From Sphingobacterium sp. ML3W (GTDB lineage Bacteria > Bacteroidota > Bacteroidia > Sphingobacteriales > Sphingobacteriaceae): a stretch of 64,000 bases of DNA. Below, piece by piece: positions 34,073 to 42,612 of the stretch. The notes under the pieces were generated by a model. The model was not told the origin of the DNA and ran no database searches. It saw only the letters and a list, made by a program, of their open reading frames with translations. Position 1 is the stretch's first letter; every line of letters begins with the position of its first letter. The DNA lies in the NCBI RefSeq assembly GCF_000747525.1, contig NZ_CP009278.1:4402001-4466000 (forward strand), written 5' to 3'. The position numbers and the translations under genes are program-made.

Positions 34073-37000
34073 TTAGAATTTAACATCCAAACCAAAAGTC
34101 ACTGTCTTTAGTTTAGGAGATTCGAAATATACGGTACCATTTACTGGCACTTCTGGATCATAATTTTTGTATGCCGCAAACGTTAAGAGGTTGACTCCGG
34201 AGCAATAAGCTCTAATGTTACTAACTTTGAGACGACGTGCGATATGTTGTGGTATGGATATACCAAAGGTCACATTCTTCAATCGGATATGATCTGTTGA
34301 ATGTACACGGCGCGTATTAGCCACACTACTCATATCGTAAGTGTTACCTACCATAAACATTTCAATATCGGTATCATCACCTGGTTGCTGCCATCTTCTT
34401 TCATAATATTGCGGAATATTGTCATAACCTGTTTTTCCAGCTAATTCTGTTTTGCTTGCTCCGCTATCATATGAATATCCTCCTAAAGAATAGGTCCAAG
34501 TGAAATTTAGATCCAAAGTCTTATAGCGAAAGGTATTCGTAAAACCACCCACCAACTTAGGATCTACACTTTTGTAGAGGATACGATTTGCTTTGGTATA
34601 ATCTTCTGTGATCGCTCTAGCATCGAGATTTTCTGGATCATTAATATAATATTGAGGTACACCAGATTCCTTATTTATTCCTGCAAATTCAATTAAATAG
34701 TAACTGTACCATGGCTGTCCGATACGATGGGTCATGGTGCCCTCTCTTAACTCGGCACTACCATCTGCTAATGCCACGGTTTTATTCTTATTCATACCAA
34801 AATTGAGGTTTGAAGTCCATTTAAATGCTTTATCTCTTAAAATATCAGCATTTAAATCAATTTCAATTCCCGAATTACGAATGGCTCCTATATTCGTTAA
34901 ATATGATGAGAAGCCAGTTGTGTAGGATGTCGGCATATCATTCAACAAATCTGAAGACTGTCTTTTATACCACTCGAACGTAAGTCCCAATCGATCGAAC
35001 AAACGTAGATCCATACCAATATTGAGGTTATTTTGTTTCTCCCATCTAAGCGCTGCATTACCAATTTGGGTCTCTCTGATACCAGGATTATTACCATATG
35101 GATAACCAAAGCCTGTTAAATCCATATACGTATAATAACTGCTTGGCAATGTTCCGTTTGTACCGTATGATACTCGGATTTTACCATCTGATACAATATG
35201 ATTCAAAGATTCCATGAAATTTTCATTCGAGAATTTCCAAGCTCCAGACAAGGACCAAAATGTACCCCAACGACTATTGCGGTGGATACGTGAACTGCCG
35301 TCCATACGAATACTGCTTCCTAAAAAATACTTATTATCGTAATTATAATTTGCACGCGATAGGTAAGAGAGTAAGCGCCATTCCAAATTGGAACCAGATA
35401 GATCGGTAATCACTGAACCATTGGATAGCACAACTTTATCTACGGATGGAAAGTTATCTTTTGCCCCATCGATACCGTCCCTTTTATAGCTATTTACTTC
35501 ATAACCTGCCAATACATCCAAATGGTGTTTAGAAGCAAAGTCCTTCGTATAAGTAAGGCTATTACGCCATACGATCTGATTGTAATCTGTAAAACTTGAA
35601 CTTAAGGAACCATTTGCTTTTTCACCATCTGATGACCTCGGATCTGACCAAGAGTTGTACTTGGTGGTGGTATGATCAAGACTAAATGTGGTATTAAAGA
35701 CTAAGTCATCAAAAAACTTATAATTTGCAAATACGGTATTGAATGAACGATCGCCTTGTTCTCTACGATAATTATACAAGGACGCGGCCTTCGGATTACG
35801 TTCTCCATTAGAGAAGAAGTCGGTAAAAAAAGTTCCGTCTTCATTATAAACAGGTTCTGAACCCGTTACCTTATGTCGTGTTGAATAAATAGGGGAAGTA
35901 TAGGTACCACCTTCAGCATTGACATCTTGTGCAATGTTTGAATATAAAATATTAGCACCAAGCTCGAGTTTATCACTCATTTTATACTTTACGTTCAAAC
36001 GTCCTGAAATCCGTTCGAAGCCCGACTGATAGGTTAATCCCGTTTGATTGGTATAGCCCATTGATGTATAATAGGATAGTTTACCATCGCCTCCAGAAGC
36101 AGAAAAATCGGCATTTCTAAAAGGTGAATTCTCTCTAAATAAAACTTTTTTCCAATCAGTCCAACCACTCCATGGAACAGGGGCATACTTATCGATATTG
36201 GTTTGAGCATAAGTTTCAATAGCAGTTTCATCCACAACCTTATCCATGTAACGTGCACGATTTCGAAGCCCTTCTAACAACATCTCTCGGCGTTGCGGTC
36301 CATCCATTACTTCTCTAAAATCTGTCGCTTGACTTGAAAGTCCATAACCGCCCCTAAATGAAAATACCGGTTTACCTGCCTTTCCTGATTTAGTTGTGAT
36401 TAGAATAACTCCGCCTGCTGCTCTTGATCCATAAAGCGAAGCTGCTGCTGCATCCTTTATCACTGTGATTTGCTCAATATCTGCATTGCTTAATGTGGAC
36501 ATAACATCCAATCCAGCATTATTTGAACTGCTTGATGCAATATCACCCGACATAACAGGAACTCCATCTATGACAAATAGTGGTCTGCTTGAAGCATTGA
36601 TAGAGCCCATCCCTCTAATGCGAATATCTGCTGAACCACCTGGCTGCCCCGAAAGTGAGTTTATCTGAACCCCAGGAGCATTTCCTTGAAGCATTGTTGA
36701 AAAGTCTACCGCAGGAACATCAGCCATACGATCGGTACGAATAGTGGATGCTGCACCTGTATAATCTGATTTCTTAATAGTACCATAGCCCGTAACAATA
36801 ACCTCTTCTAAATTCGCCTGACTAAATATTAAACTTACGTTTACGACTTCATCGGTAGCCTCGACATCTTTTCTTTCATAACCCAAAAAACTAAACATCA
36901 AGACAGATCCGCGTGGAGCTGTTATCGCGTAATTTCCATTTTGATCGGTAGCAACCGTGTTCGTAGTTCCTTTAATAGAAACTGTCACTCCCGCAAGCGG

Positions 37001-37420
37001 CTTCCCGCTTTGATCCGTTACCTGCCCACGTATGCTCCTTTGCTCATGTATGGCACCCCCTTTATCATGGGTGCTCACATCGCGGTTAGCAGACGCAGGA
37101 TGCCCCAGTTTGACGACAATTGATTTACCTTCTTTTACATAGGTAAGCCCTCTGGGTTCCAACAAGTCGGAAAGTGCTCGATCTAAAGGTACCCGGTCAA
37201 AATCCACACTTACAGCTGATGAATTTTTGACAATTTCCGATTTACATAAAACGGTAAAACCCGTTTGTTTTTTAATCTCTCGGAATACTTCTACAATAGA
37301 ACTATTCTTCTTCTTGATACTTACCGTTTGAGCGAAACTTCCTGCATGAAGCTGTCCAACGGTAAACAAAAGAAGCATAATAATCATTTTCATAATAATG
37401 AGGTATTTATACTTTTTCAT
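34073..37420 (-). CDS. SusC/RagA TonB-dependent transporter with STN domain
   Basis: Outer membrane TonB-linked transporter of 1115 residues. After a signal peptide come an STN signalling domain (about 30-110, SIVEVFREIKKQTGFTVLCK), a carboxypeptidase-like barrel extension (RGQVTDQSGKPLAGVTVSIK near 130), the plug with the motif LEEVIVTGYGTIKKSDYTGA, and the beta-barrel ending in LKTVTFGLDVKF. The STN domain contacts a FecR anti-sigma factor, matching the fecR and ECF genes directly upstream. Full length, no frameshift. Substrate unknown; the phosphoesterase downstream gives the only hint. Confidence 0.95.
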   Translation of the reverse strand: MKKYKYLIIMKMIIMLLLFTVGQLHAGSFAQTVSIKKKNSSIVEVFREIKKQTGFTVLCKSEIVKNSSAVSVDFDRVPLDRALSDLLEPRGLTYVKEGKSIVVKLGHPASANRDVSTHDKGGAIHEQRSIRGQVTDQSGKPLAGVTVSIKGTTNTVATDQNGNYAITAPRGSVLMFSFLGYERKDVEATDEVVNVSLIFSQANLEEVIVTGYGTIKKSDYTGAASTIRTDRMADVPAVDFSTMLQGNAPGVQINSLSGQPGGSADIRIRGMGSINASSRPLFVIDGVPVMSGDIASSSSNNAGLDVMSTLSNADIEQITVIKDAAAASLYGSRAAGGVILITTKSGKAGKPVFSFRGGYGLSSQATDFREVMDGPQRREMLLEGLRNRARYMDKVVDETAIETYAQTNIDKYAPVPWSGWTDWKKVLFRENSPFRNADFSASGGDGKLSYYTSMGYTNQTGLTYQSGFERISGRLNVKYKMSDKLELGANILYSNIAQDVNAEGGTYTSPIYSTRHKVTGSEPVYNEDGTFFTDFFSNGERNPKAASLYNYRREQGDRSFNTVFANYKFFDDLVFNTTFSLDHTTTKYNSWSDPRSSDGEKANGSLSSSFTDYNQIVWRNSLTYTKDFASKHHLDVLAGYEVNSYKRDGIDGAKDNFPSVDKVVLSNGSVITDLSGSNLEWRLLSYLSRANYNYDNKYFLGSSIRMDGSSRIHRNSRWGTFWSLSGAWKFSNENFMESLNHIVSDGKIRVSYGTNGTLPSSYYTYMDLTGFGYPYGNNPGIRETQIGNAALRWEKQNNLNIGMDLRLFDRLGLTFEWYKRQSSDLLNDMPTSYTTGFSSYLTNIGAIRNSGIEIDLNADILRDKAFKWTSNLNFGMNKNKTVALADGSAELREGTMTHRIGQPWYSYYLIEFAGINKESGVPQYYINDPENLDARAITEDYTKANRILYKSVDPKLVGGFTNTFRYKTLDLNFTWTYSLGGYSYDSGASKTELAGKTGYDNIPQYYERRWQQPGDDTDIEMFMVGNTYDMSSVANTRRVHSTDHIRLKNVTFGISIPQHIARRLKVSNIRAYCSGVNLLTFAAYKNYDPEVPVNGTVYFESPKLKTVTFGLDVKF

Positions 37421-37555
37421 TACATTTGATTGGTTTTGTTAGTTTAATAAAAACAGTTAAGCAAGTTTAATTTGATTTTCGAACCAATTGCTGGGGAAGT
37501 ACCACCTTCCTCAGCTTCTTGAGATTACGAAATATGATTTAGTGTATGTCACCCA

Positions 37556-38740
37556 TTATTTCATAAGTCGCACCCTCCTTCCTTCAATTTTAACTTTAAT
37601 TTTATCATCGGTCATTTTAATGATTTTCAAAACCTTATCGAAGCTATCCAATCTTGATACCGACCCCCATAATGTTATTGTTTGTAGACTTTGATCGATT
37701 TCGATATCCAAATCATACCATCTAGCCACTTGCGCTAATGCTGTACCCAACAATTCATTGTTAAACATAAATTCATCGTTTTTCCAGGATACACTTTCGT
37801 CTATAGGCATTTGTTGCACGATCAAATTAGCGCCATTATTAATGGCTTGATCTCCTGGTTTGAGCTCTTTCACTAGACCTTTAGGAATTGTTACTTTTAC
37901 CTTCCCTTCTAACAAGGATACCTTGGACTCATCTTCATCAGGATAAGAGTATACGTTGAAATGTGTACCCAATACTTCTATTTTTTCCTTCGCTGTAGCT
38001 ACTAAAAATGGTTTACCGTGAGATTTCGCAACTTCAAAATAAGCTTCGCCATCTAATTCTACTAAACGTTGTTCTCCGGTAAACTGAACGGGATAACGTA
38101 ACCGTGTTTCAGCATTCAACCATACTTTCGTACCATCAGAAAGTACAATTTGATATTGCCCTCCGCGTGGCGTTGATAAAGTCATCATATTAGTTTTATC
38201 ATAAACAGGAACTGAGGTTACAGAACCATCGTTATACGTGATGCTATCTCCGATTACGATACCTGCATGGCGCTGATCTAATCCTAAACTTGTACCATCA
38301 GAAAAATGAAGGGTCGCTCTATTTCCGCCTGGAAGAATATTTTCTGCTAACCGAACGACCTCACCCTCGTCACTAACAAGAGGATCTGTATATTTCAGTT
38401 TCCAAATGCCCAACAAAGTCAGGGCTATGAAACAGGCAGCCACAGCATACCATACAATCGGATTTTTCTGATTTCTTGATTTCTTGGGAATGGGTTGTTC
38501 AATACGATTTATGATATTGGATAGTACGCGTCTTTCTCTTTCAAGGCCGCCTATTTCAATTAATTTCTGGTACTTCAACAATTCCCGATTTAAATTGTCT
38601 GATTCCCCTAATTTATCGACCATTTCACGTAATTCTGGATATGCTTCAAGCAAGGTTCGAAGCTCCATATCATTATCTGGATGGATCGTACCTTTCAAAT
38701 ATGCGCGCAGTAATCGAACGGTGTTTTCTATATCATGCAT
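37556..38740 (-). CDS. FecR-type anti-sigma factor
   Basis: Inner membrane regulator of 394 residues that holds the partner ECF sigma factor until the SusC STN domain signals. The N-terminal cytoplasmic part (about 1-85) binds the sigma factor. One membrane segment is VWYAVAACFIALTLLGIWKL near 92-112. The periplasmic FecR domain has LSTPRGGQYQIVLSDGTKVW and LNAETRLRYPVQF near 195-225, and a C-terminal STN-like domain (NNELLGTALAQVARWYDLDI) ends the protein. It lies between the sigma gene (102 bases upstream) and susC (135 bases downstream). Confidence 0.94.
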   Translation of the reverse strand: MHDIENTVRLLRAYLKGTIHPDNDMELRTLLEAYPELREMVDKLGESDNLNRELLKYQKLIEIGGLERERRVLSNIINRIEQPIPKKSRNQKNPIVWYAVAACFIALTLLGIWKLKYTDPLVSDEGEVVRLAENILPGGNRATLHFSDGTSLGLDQRHAGIVIGDSITYNDGSVTSVPVYDKTNMMTLSTPRGGQYQIVLSDGTKVWLNAETRLRYPVQFTGEQRLVELDGEAYFEVAKSHGKPFLVATAKEKIEVLGTHFNVYSYPDEDESKVSLLEGKVKVTIPKGLVKELKPGDQAINNGANLIVQQMPIDESVSWKNDEFMFNNELLGTALAQVARWYDLDIEIDQSLQTITLWGSVSRLDSFDKVLKIIKMTDDKIKVKIEGRRVRLMK

Positions 38741-38842
38741 TGTGTTTACTCTTCGTTTAATGATAGAAACACATGTTCTTACAAAATCTTACAAGAAATT
38801 ATAAAATAAAAAAATAGCACGAAAATTAAGAAGTTACAAAAA

Positions 38843-39424
38843 CTACTTTAACCCAACTAGCGTTAAAAAAGAAATGAGCATTAACGAATTTTTTGCCTTT
38901 AGTAAGTGCCTAATAGTACTTATAGCACGTGATCGATTGGTATATACAGATGTAGGGCTCATCGCTAATTCAGCAGCTATTTCGTCGACCGTTTTATCCT
39001 CTACGTAGGTCAAATTAAAAACTTGCTTTTGTTTTAATGGTAATTTTTCTACCTCACTAAAAATAGCGTGAATAAGTTCGGCATGAATCATCATGGAAAA
39101 AGCATCCTTATCATCTGTAAGTAAGTCTTCGTACTCGGAGATGGGCTCTTGTACACCTTTCGCACGTTGTGATCTGATTGCATTGAGACTGGCATTTTTG
39201 GCTGCTATATAGACAAAGGCTCGAAGACTTTCCATGGCATGGAAATCCATCCTACGATTCCACACCTTGACAAAAACGTCTGCTAGAATTTCTTCTGCAA
39301 GATCTGTTTCCTTAATATAACGCAGGATAAAAAAAAATACTTGCTTGTTGAGTCGATGGTAAATGGTCACAAATCCGGTCTGGCTGTCTCCTTTCAAACT
39401 TTCTATCAACTGTAAATCTGTCAT
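38843..39424 (-). CDS. ECF-type RNA polymerase sigma factor
   Basis: A 193-residue sigma-70 family factor of the Bacteroidota ECF type. Region 2 is seen in DLAEEILADVFVKVWNRRMD near 40-60, and region 4 in LPLKQKQVFNLTYVEDKTVD and EIAAELAMSPTSVYTNRSRA near 130-170. The tail after region 4 ends in a hydrophobic stretch (SLMLISFLTLVGL). It is the first gene of the minus-strand operon with FecR, SusC, SusD and the phosphoesterase. It probably controls that operon when the SusC-bound ligand is present. Confidence 0.94.
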   Translation of the reverse strand: MTDLQLIESLKGDSQTGFVTIYHRLNKQVFFFILRYIKETDLAEEILADVFVKVWNRRMDFHAMESLRAFVYIAAKNASLNAIRSQRAKGVQEPISEYEDLLTDDKDAFSMMIHAELIHAIFSEVEKLPLKQKQVFNLTYVEDKTVDEIAAELAMSPTSVYTNRSRAISTIRHLLKAKNSLMLISFLTLVGLK

Positions 39425-39434
39425 AAGGTCGTAT

Positions 39435-39465
39435 GAAAATTAGAGCAACCTCTTTGCACTAACAA
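39435..39465 (-). promoter_or_regulatory. candidate promoter of the ECF sigma gene
   Basis: On the minus strand TTG (39465-39463) is followed after 20 bases by TAATTTTC (39442-39435), a match to TAnnTTTG except for the last base, 10 bases before the start codon at 39424. Spacing fits the Bacteroidota housekeeping promoter. Confidence 0.5.
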
Positions 39466-39781
39466 CTTAAAAGCATAAATTACAAGTGGTAAACAGGTTA
39501 GAATTACTATTTTGGTCTAAATTAGAAAACACTTTTTAGAATATCAAGGAGTTAACAATAATTTAAAACAGGAATAAATGGCACGATAGACTTTATAAGG
39601 CGCTTTCACTTACTTATTGCGATAAAACAACGTTCAATCGTAAAAGCAATTTTTTATTTATCACCCTTTATATGTTAGTGATTCGTACACAAGTAGCGTG
39701 AGTCCTCTATTTACCAAGATCTGCTATAACAAATCGTATTTCAATCACAATTAACAAATAAAAAGAACTAAATTAGTGTGC
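39466..39781. other. intergenic stretch between divergent genes
   Basis: This spacer lies between the ECF sigma gene and the symporter gene. Apart from the sigma promoter at 39435-39465, no clear regulatory motif, RNA or ORF was seen. The symporter promoter must lie here but no strong -7 box is evident. Confidence 0.5.
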
Positions 39782-41035
39782 ATGATGACATATTCAACCA
39801 ACCTATTCTTCCGAAATTATGGCAGTATAATCTTACTTATCGTAGGTATACTGATAGGAAGTCTTATCGGCATCTATCTACCACAAGTTGTGACCTATAT
39901 CAAACCTTTAGGAGATATTTTTCTAAACCTTTTGTTTGTTGCCGTTATTCCACTTGTTTTCTTTGCGATTGCTTCTTCTATCGCAAATATTGAAGGCACA
40001 AGTAAATTGGGGAAAATTCTCGCCGCAATGAGCTTTGTCTTTATCATATCGATCCTCATTTCTGCAAGCGCCACTATCGTAACCCTCTATCTTTTCCCCT
40101 TGGAAGTTCCCCATGCACCACAAGTGGAAACGATGTTAAATGATAACCCAAATGATACTTGGGGGGATAAGATGGTTCGGTTTTTAACTGTCTCCGAATT
40201 TTGGAAATTATTATCACGAGAAAATATGTTGGCTCTTCTGATATTTTCATTCTTAATTGGCATAGCAACCCGAAAGTCCAACGCCACAGCGCTTCCGTTT
40301 AAAGCATTCTTAAATGCTGGAAATGAGGTTATGAAAAATCTATTGATATTAGTCATGAAAATAGCACCGATCGGGCTAGGTGCATATTTTGCTTATCAAG
40401 TAAGCAGTCTCGGCCCACAGCTTTTTGGTTTTTATGCGAAACCTCTAGGACTTTACTATATTTTTGGCAGTGTCTATTTCTTTTTAGCTTTTAGCGTATT
40501 CGCTTTTATTGCTAATGGTAAATATGGCTTTGTCACTTTCTGGAAGAATAATATTATCCCAAGTTTAACGGCAATAGGTTCTTGCAGTAGTTTAGCTACT
40601 ATGCCTGCAAACTTACTTGCTGCAAAAAAAATTGGAGTACCCGACGCTATCGCCAATGTGGTCATCCCCTTAGGAACAACCTTACATAAACAAGGTTCGA
40701 GTATATCGTCTATTTTTAAAATATATGTGGCATACCTCATTATCGGGAAAGATTTTTTTGAACCTCTAACACTTATCATGGCTTTGGGCATAACTTTGTT
40801 AGTGAGTATTGTAGCAGGTGGAATTCCTAATGGAGGCTATATTGGAGAAATTTTAATGATTTCGGTACTCGGACTACCTATTGAAGCCATACCTGCGGTT
40901 ATGATTATCGGGACTTTAGTAGATCCACTAGCTACAATATTAAATGCAACGGGAGATACTGTTGCCAGTATGGTCGTCACCAAGCTTACTGGAAGTAAAT
41001 TCCAACCTGCAATGCAAGACAGTTTAAAAACGTAA
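39782..41035 (+). CDS. dicarboxylate/amino acid:cation symporter (DAACS family)
   Basis: Inner membrane secondary transporter of the GltP/DctA type, importing glutamate, aspartate or C4-dicarboxylates with H+ or Na+. About 8 membrane segments plus re-entrant loops. The HP1 loop signature is IGSCSSLATMPANLLAAKKI near 265-285, the TM7 region holds PLGTTLHKQGSSISSIFKIY, and HP2/TM8 has GTLVDPLATILNATGD, with the substrate-binding Asp and Asn. 417 residues from the ATG at 39782; a GTG at 39776 would add two. Its end overlaps the LpxR-like gene on the other strand by 12 bases. Confidence 0.92.
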   Translation: MMTYSTNLFFRNYGSIILLIVGILIGSLIGIYLPQVVTYIKPLGDIFLNLLFVAVIPLVFFAIASSIANIEGTSKLGKILAAMSFVFIISILISASATIVTLYLFPLEVPHAPQVETMLNDNPNDTWGDKMVRFLTVSEFWKLLSRENMLALLIFSFLIGIATRKSNATALPFKAFLNAGNEVMKNLLILVMKIAPIGLGAYFAYQVSSLGPQLFGFYAKPLGLYYIFGSVYFFLAFSVFAFIANGKYGFVTFWKNNIIPSLTAIGSCSSLATMPANLLAAKKIGVPDAIANVVIPLGTTLHKQGSSISSIFKIYVAYLIIGKDFFEPLTLIMALGITLLVSIVAGGIPNGGYIGEILMISVLGLPIEAIPAVMIIGTLVDPLATILNATGDTVASMVVTKLTGSKFQPAMQDSLKT

Positions 41036-41977
41036 TCCATAAAACAGGCTGCCGTATTGATGGGTATTATAAAGCAATTCTTTGGATTCACGTGATTGAA
41101 AAATATAAGACAGTCCAATAGATGATCTCCCTGTAGCGACCATAGCTCCAATCTTGTGACCCATTACCATTTTTTCAATTGTATACGGATACCTTACTGT
41201 CGAGTGTTTTATTAATCCCCCTTGAGTGGTCGCATTATAAACCTGATAAGTAACCGATGGGATATAGTATAAAAAGAATTCCTTTGCTTTTGTTTTGCTC
41301 TGCACATGCCCTTTTGTAAATAAAGACTCATCAAAAGACCGTAAATGACCCCAACGGATAGGTACGCCAATACTTGCATTTGTATGATTCATCCCTAGGG
41401 TTGCGGACCCTAATCCGGAAATATCAAAGTTCTTCCGGAGGGATGTATATAGCAAATATTGGTATTTGATACCCAAATCTAAACCGAAGGTATTGGGTAA
41501 TTGCTCTTCCCAACCAGAAACCTCATAAATATTAAAAACACGATGGATAACCTCTTGAACTTCCTTCCCTTTTGCTTGTGGACCAATTTGTCCTAATTCA
41601 ACTTTCAGACTCAATACCTGATTATGCCTATAATATTGGTTCAATTCGCCTGATAAATAAAAATAACCCGCAAAAGGTCTATCCCATTTTTGGGATTTTT
41701 CACTTAAATTAACGCCATTGTACATCTTCTGCCCAATTTCGATATCCATCACCCGATTGAGCGTCTTCGAAGTATCTGATTTTAATGCAAATCGATAATT
41801 AATCTGGATACCATTGGTGTAATAACGGTCTTGTGCAGTAAATAAATACACATCATTGTCATTCTGTAAAATGAGTTCATGTTTAAAAGATCTTTCTTGT
41901 GACCAAGCCAATTGTAAAGTACATAATGCTAAGAGTAAAAAAGCTAAACGCAGTCCAATTAATTTCATTCCATTCAC
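41024..41977 (-). CDS. LpxR-family lipid A deacylase-like outer membrane protein
   Basis: A 317-residue outer membrane beta-barrel of the DUF2219/LpxR family, whose known member removes the 3'-acyloxyacyl group of lipid A. A signal peptide (MKLIGLRLAFLLLALCTLQL, cut near AWSQ) is followed by the family start ILQNDNDVYLFTAQDRYYTN, with the Asn/Asp cluster that forms the calcium and active site region, and SQKWDRPFAGYFYLSGELNQ near 95. It ends in aromatic SLFYGLRF, a typical barrel C-terminus. Activity on this organism's lipid A is inference. The start could also be the ATG three codons in. Confidence 0.85.
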   Translation of the reverse strand: MNGMKLIGLRLAFLLLALCTLQLAWSQERSFKHELILQNDNDVYLFTAQDRYYTNGIQINYRFALKSDTSKTLNRVMDIEIGQKMYNGVNLSEKSQKWDRPFAGYFYLSGELNQYYRHNQVLSLKVELGQIGPQAKGKEVQEVIHRVFNIYEVSGWEEQLPNTFGLDLGIKYQYLLYTSLRKNFDISGLGSATLGMNHTNASIGVPIRWGHLRSFDESLFTKGHVQSKTKAKEFFLYYIPSVTYQVYNATTQGGLIKHSTVRYPYTIEKMVMGHKIGAMVATGRSSIGLSYIFQSRESKELLYNTHQYGSLFYGLRF

Positions 41978-42145
41978 AAGATTGTAAAATTTAAGATATA
42001 AACTTAATTAAAGATATCAATTAACATTCAATGGTTCTCACTTAGAATGATTTAAAGCACGTTATTCAACATCTTTAAGTCTATTTAGAAAGGTTATAAA
42101 TAACTCCACAAAGTTGCAAATTTAGATACTTCGCTAATCTATTTG

Positions 42146-42153
42146 TAATTTTG
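42146..42153 (+). promoter_or_regulatory. -7 promoter box of ccmE
   Basis: TAATTTTG is a full match to TAnnTTTG, 28 bases before the ATG at 42182. A TTTAG stretch at 42121-42125 is the only -33 candidate. It would start the ccmE-ccmF-DUF2520 transcript. Confidence 0.5.
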
Positions 42154-42181
42154 CATTCGGTAAAGTGTTAAATTTTTAAAA

Positions 42182-42592
42182 ATGAAAAAAAGTTCCATTA
42201 TTTTAATCGCCCTCATTGCTGTTGCAATTGCTATGATTCTTGTAATTTACACCGATTCAAGCACCTATTCAACATTTTCAGAAGCTAAAGAGAAAAAGAC
42301 AGAACTCTATGTTGTCGGCGTACTTAATAAAGATAAAGCATTGCATTATGATCCAAAGACTAATGCCAATCATTTTTCATTCTATATGTATGATAGCGAT
42401 AGTACTGAATGCGAGGTCGTATTTAATGGTTCGAAACCACAAGATATCGAGCGTTCTGAACAACTTGTATTAACGGGGAAAATGGACGGTAACGTTTTCC
42501 ATGCCTCAAAGATTTTGATGAAATGTCCTTCAAAATATAACGAGAACGAAGTAGAAGTTTTCGAAACTAACGCTACCGCTTTTAATTACTAA
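42182..42592 (+). CDS. ccmE: cytochrome c maturation protein CcmE, CxxxY type
   Basis: Periplasmic haem chaperone anchored by one N-terminal membrane helix (IILIALIAVAIAMILVIY, about 5-22), with an OB-fold of about 95 residues. In most bacteria haem is bound by a histidine in HxxxY; here the corresponding site reads CPSKY (C115-Y119), the CxxxY variant known from Desulfovibrio and archaea. At 136 residues the length is normal. It is followed 20 bases later by the ccmF-like gene, so the two form an operon for cytochrome c or haem handling. No ccmABCD or ccmH genes are in the window. Confidence 0.88.
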   Translation: MKKSSIILIALIAVAIAMILVIYTDSSTYSTFSEAKEKKTELYVVGVLNKDKALHYDPKTNANHFSFYMYDSDSTECEVVFNGSKPQDIERSEQLVLTGKMDGNVFHASKILMKCPSKYNENEVEVFETNATAFNY

Positions 42593-42612
42593 TATTCATA
42601 ATCACCACATAA

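Noticed and set aside
40474..40791. 105-codon minus-strand ORF in the symporter gene
   Set aside because: Shadow of the conserved DAACS frame, including its binding-site motifs.
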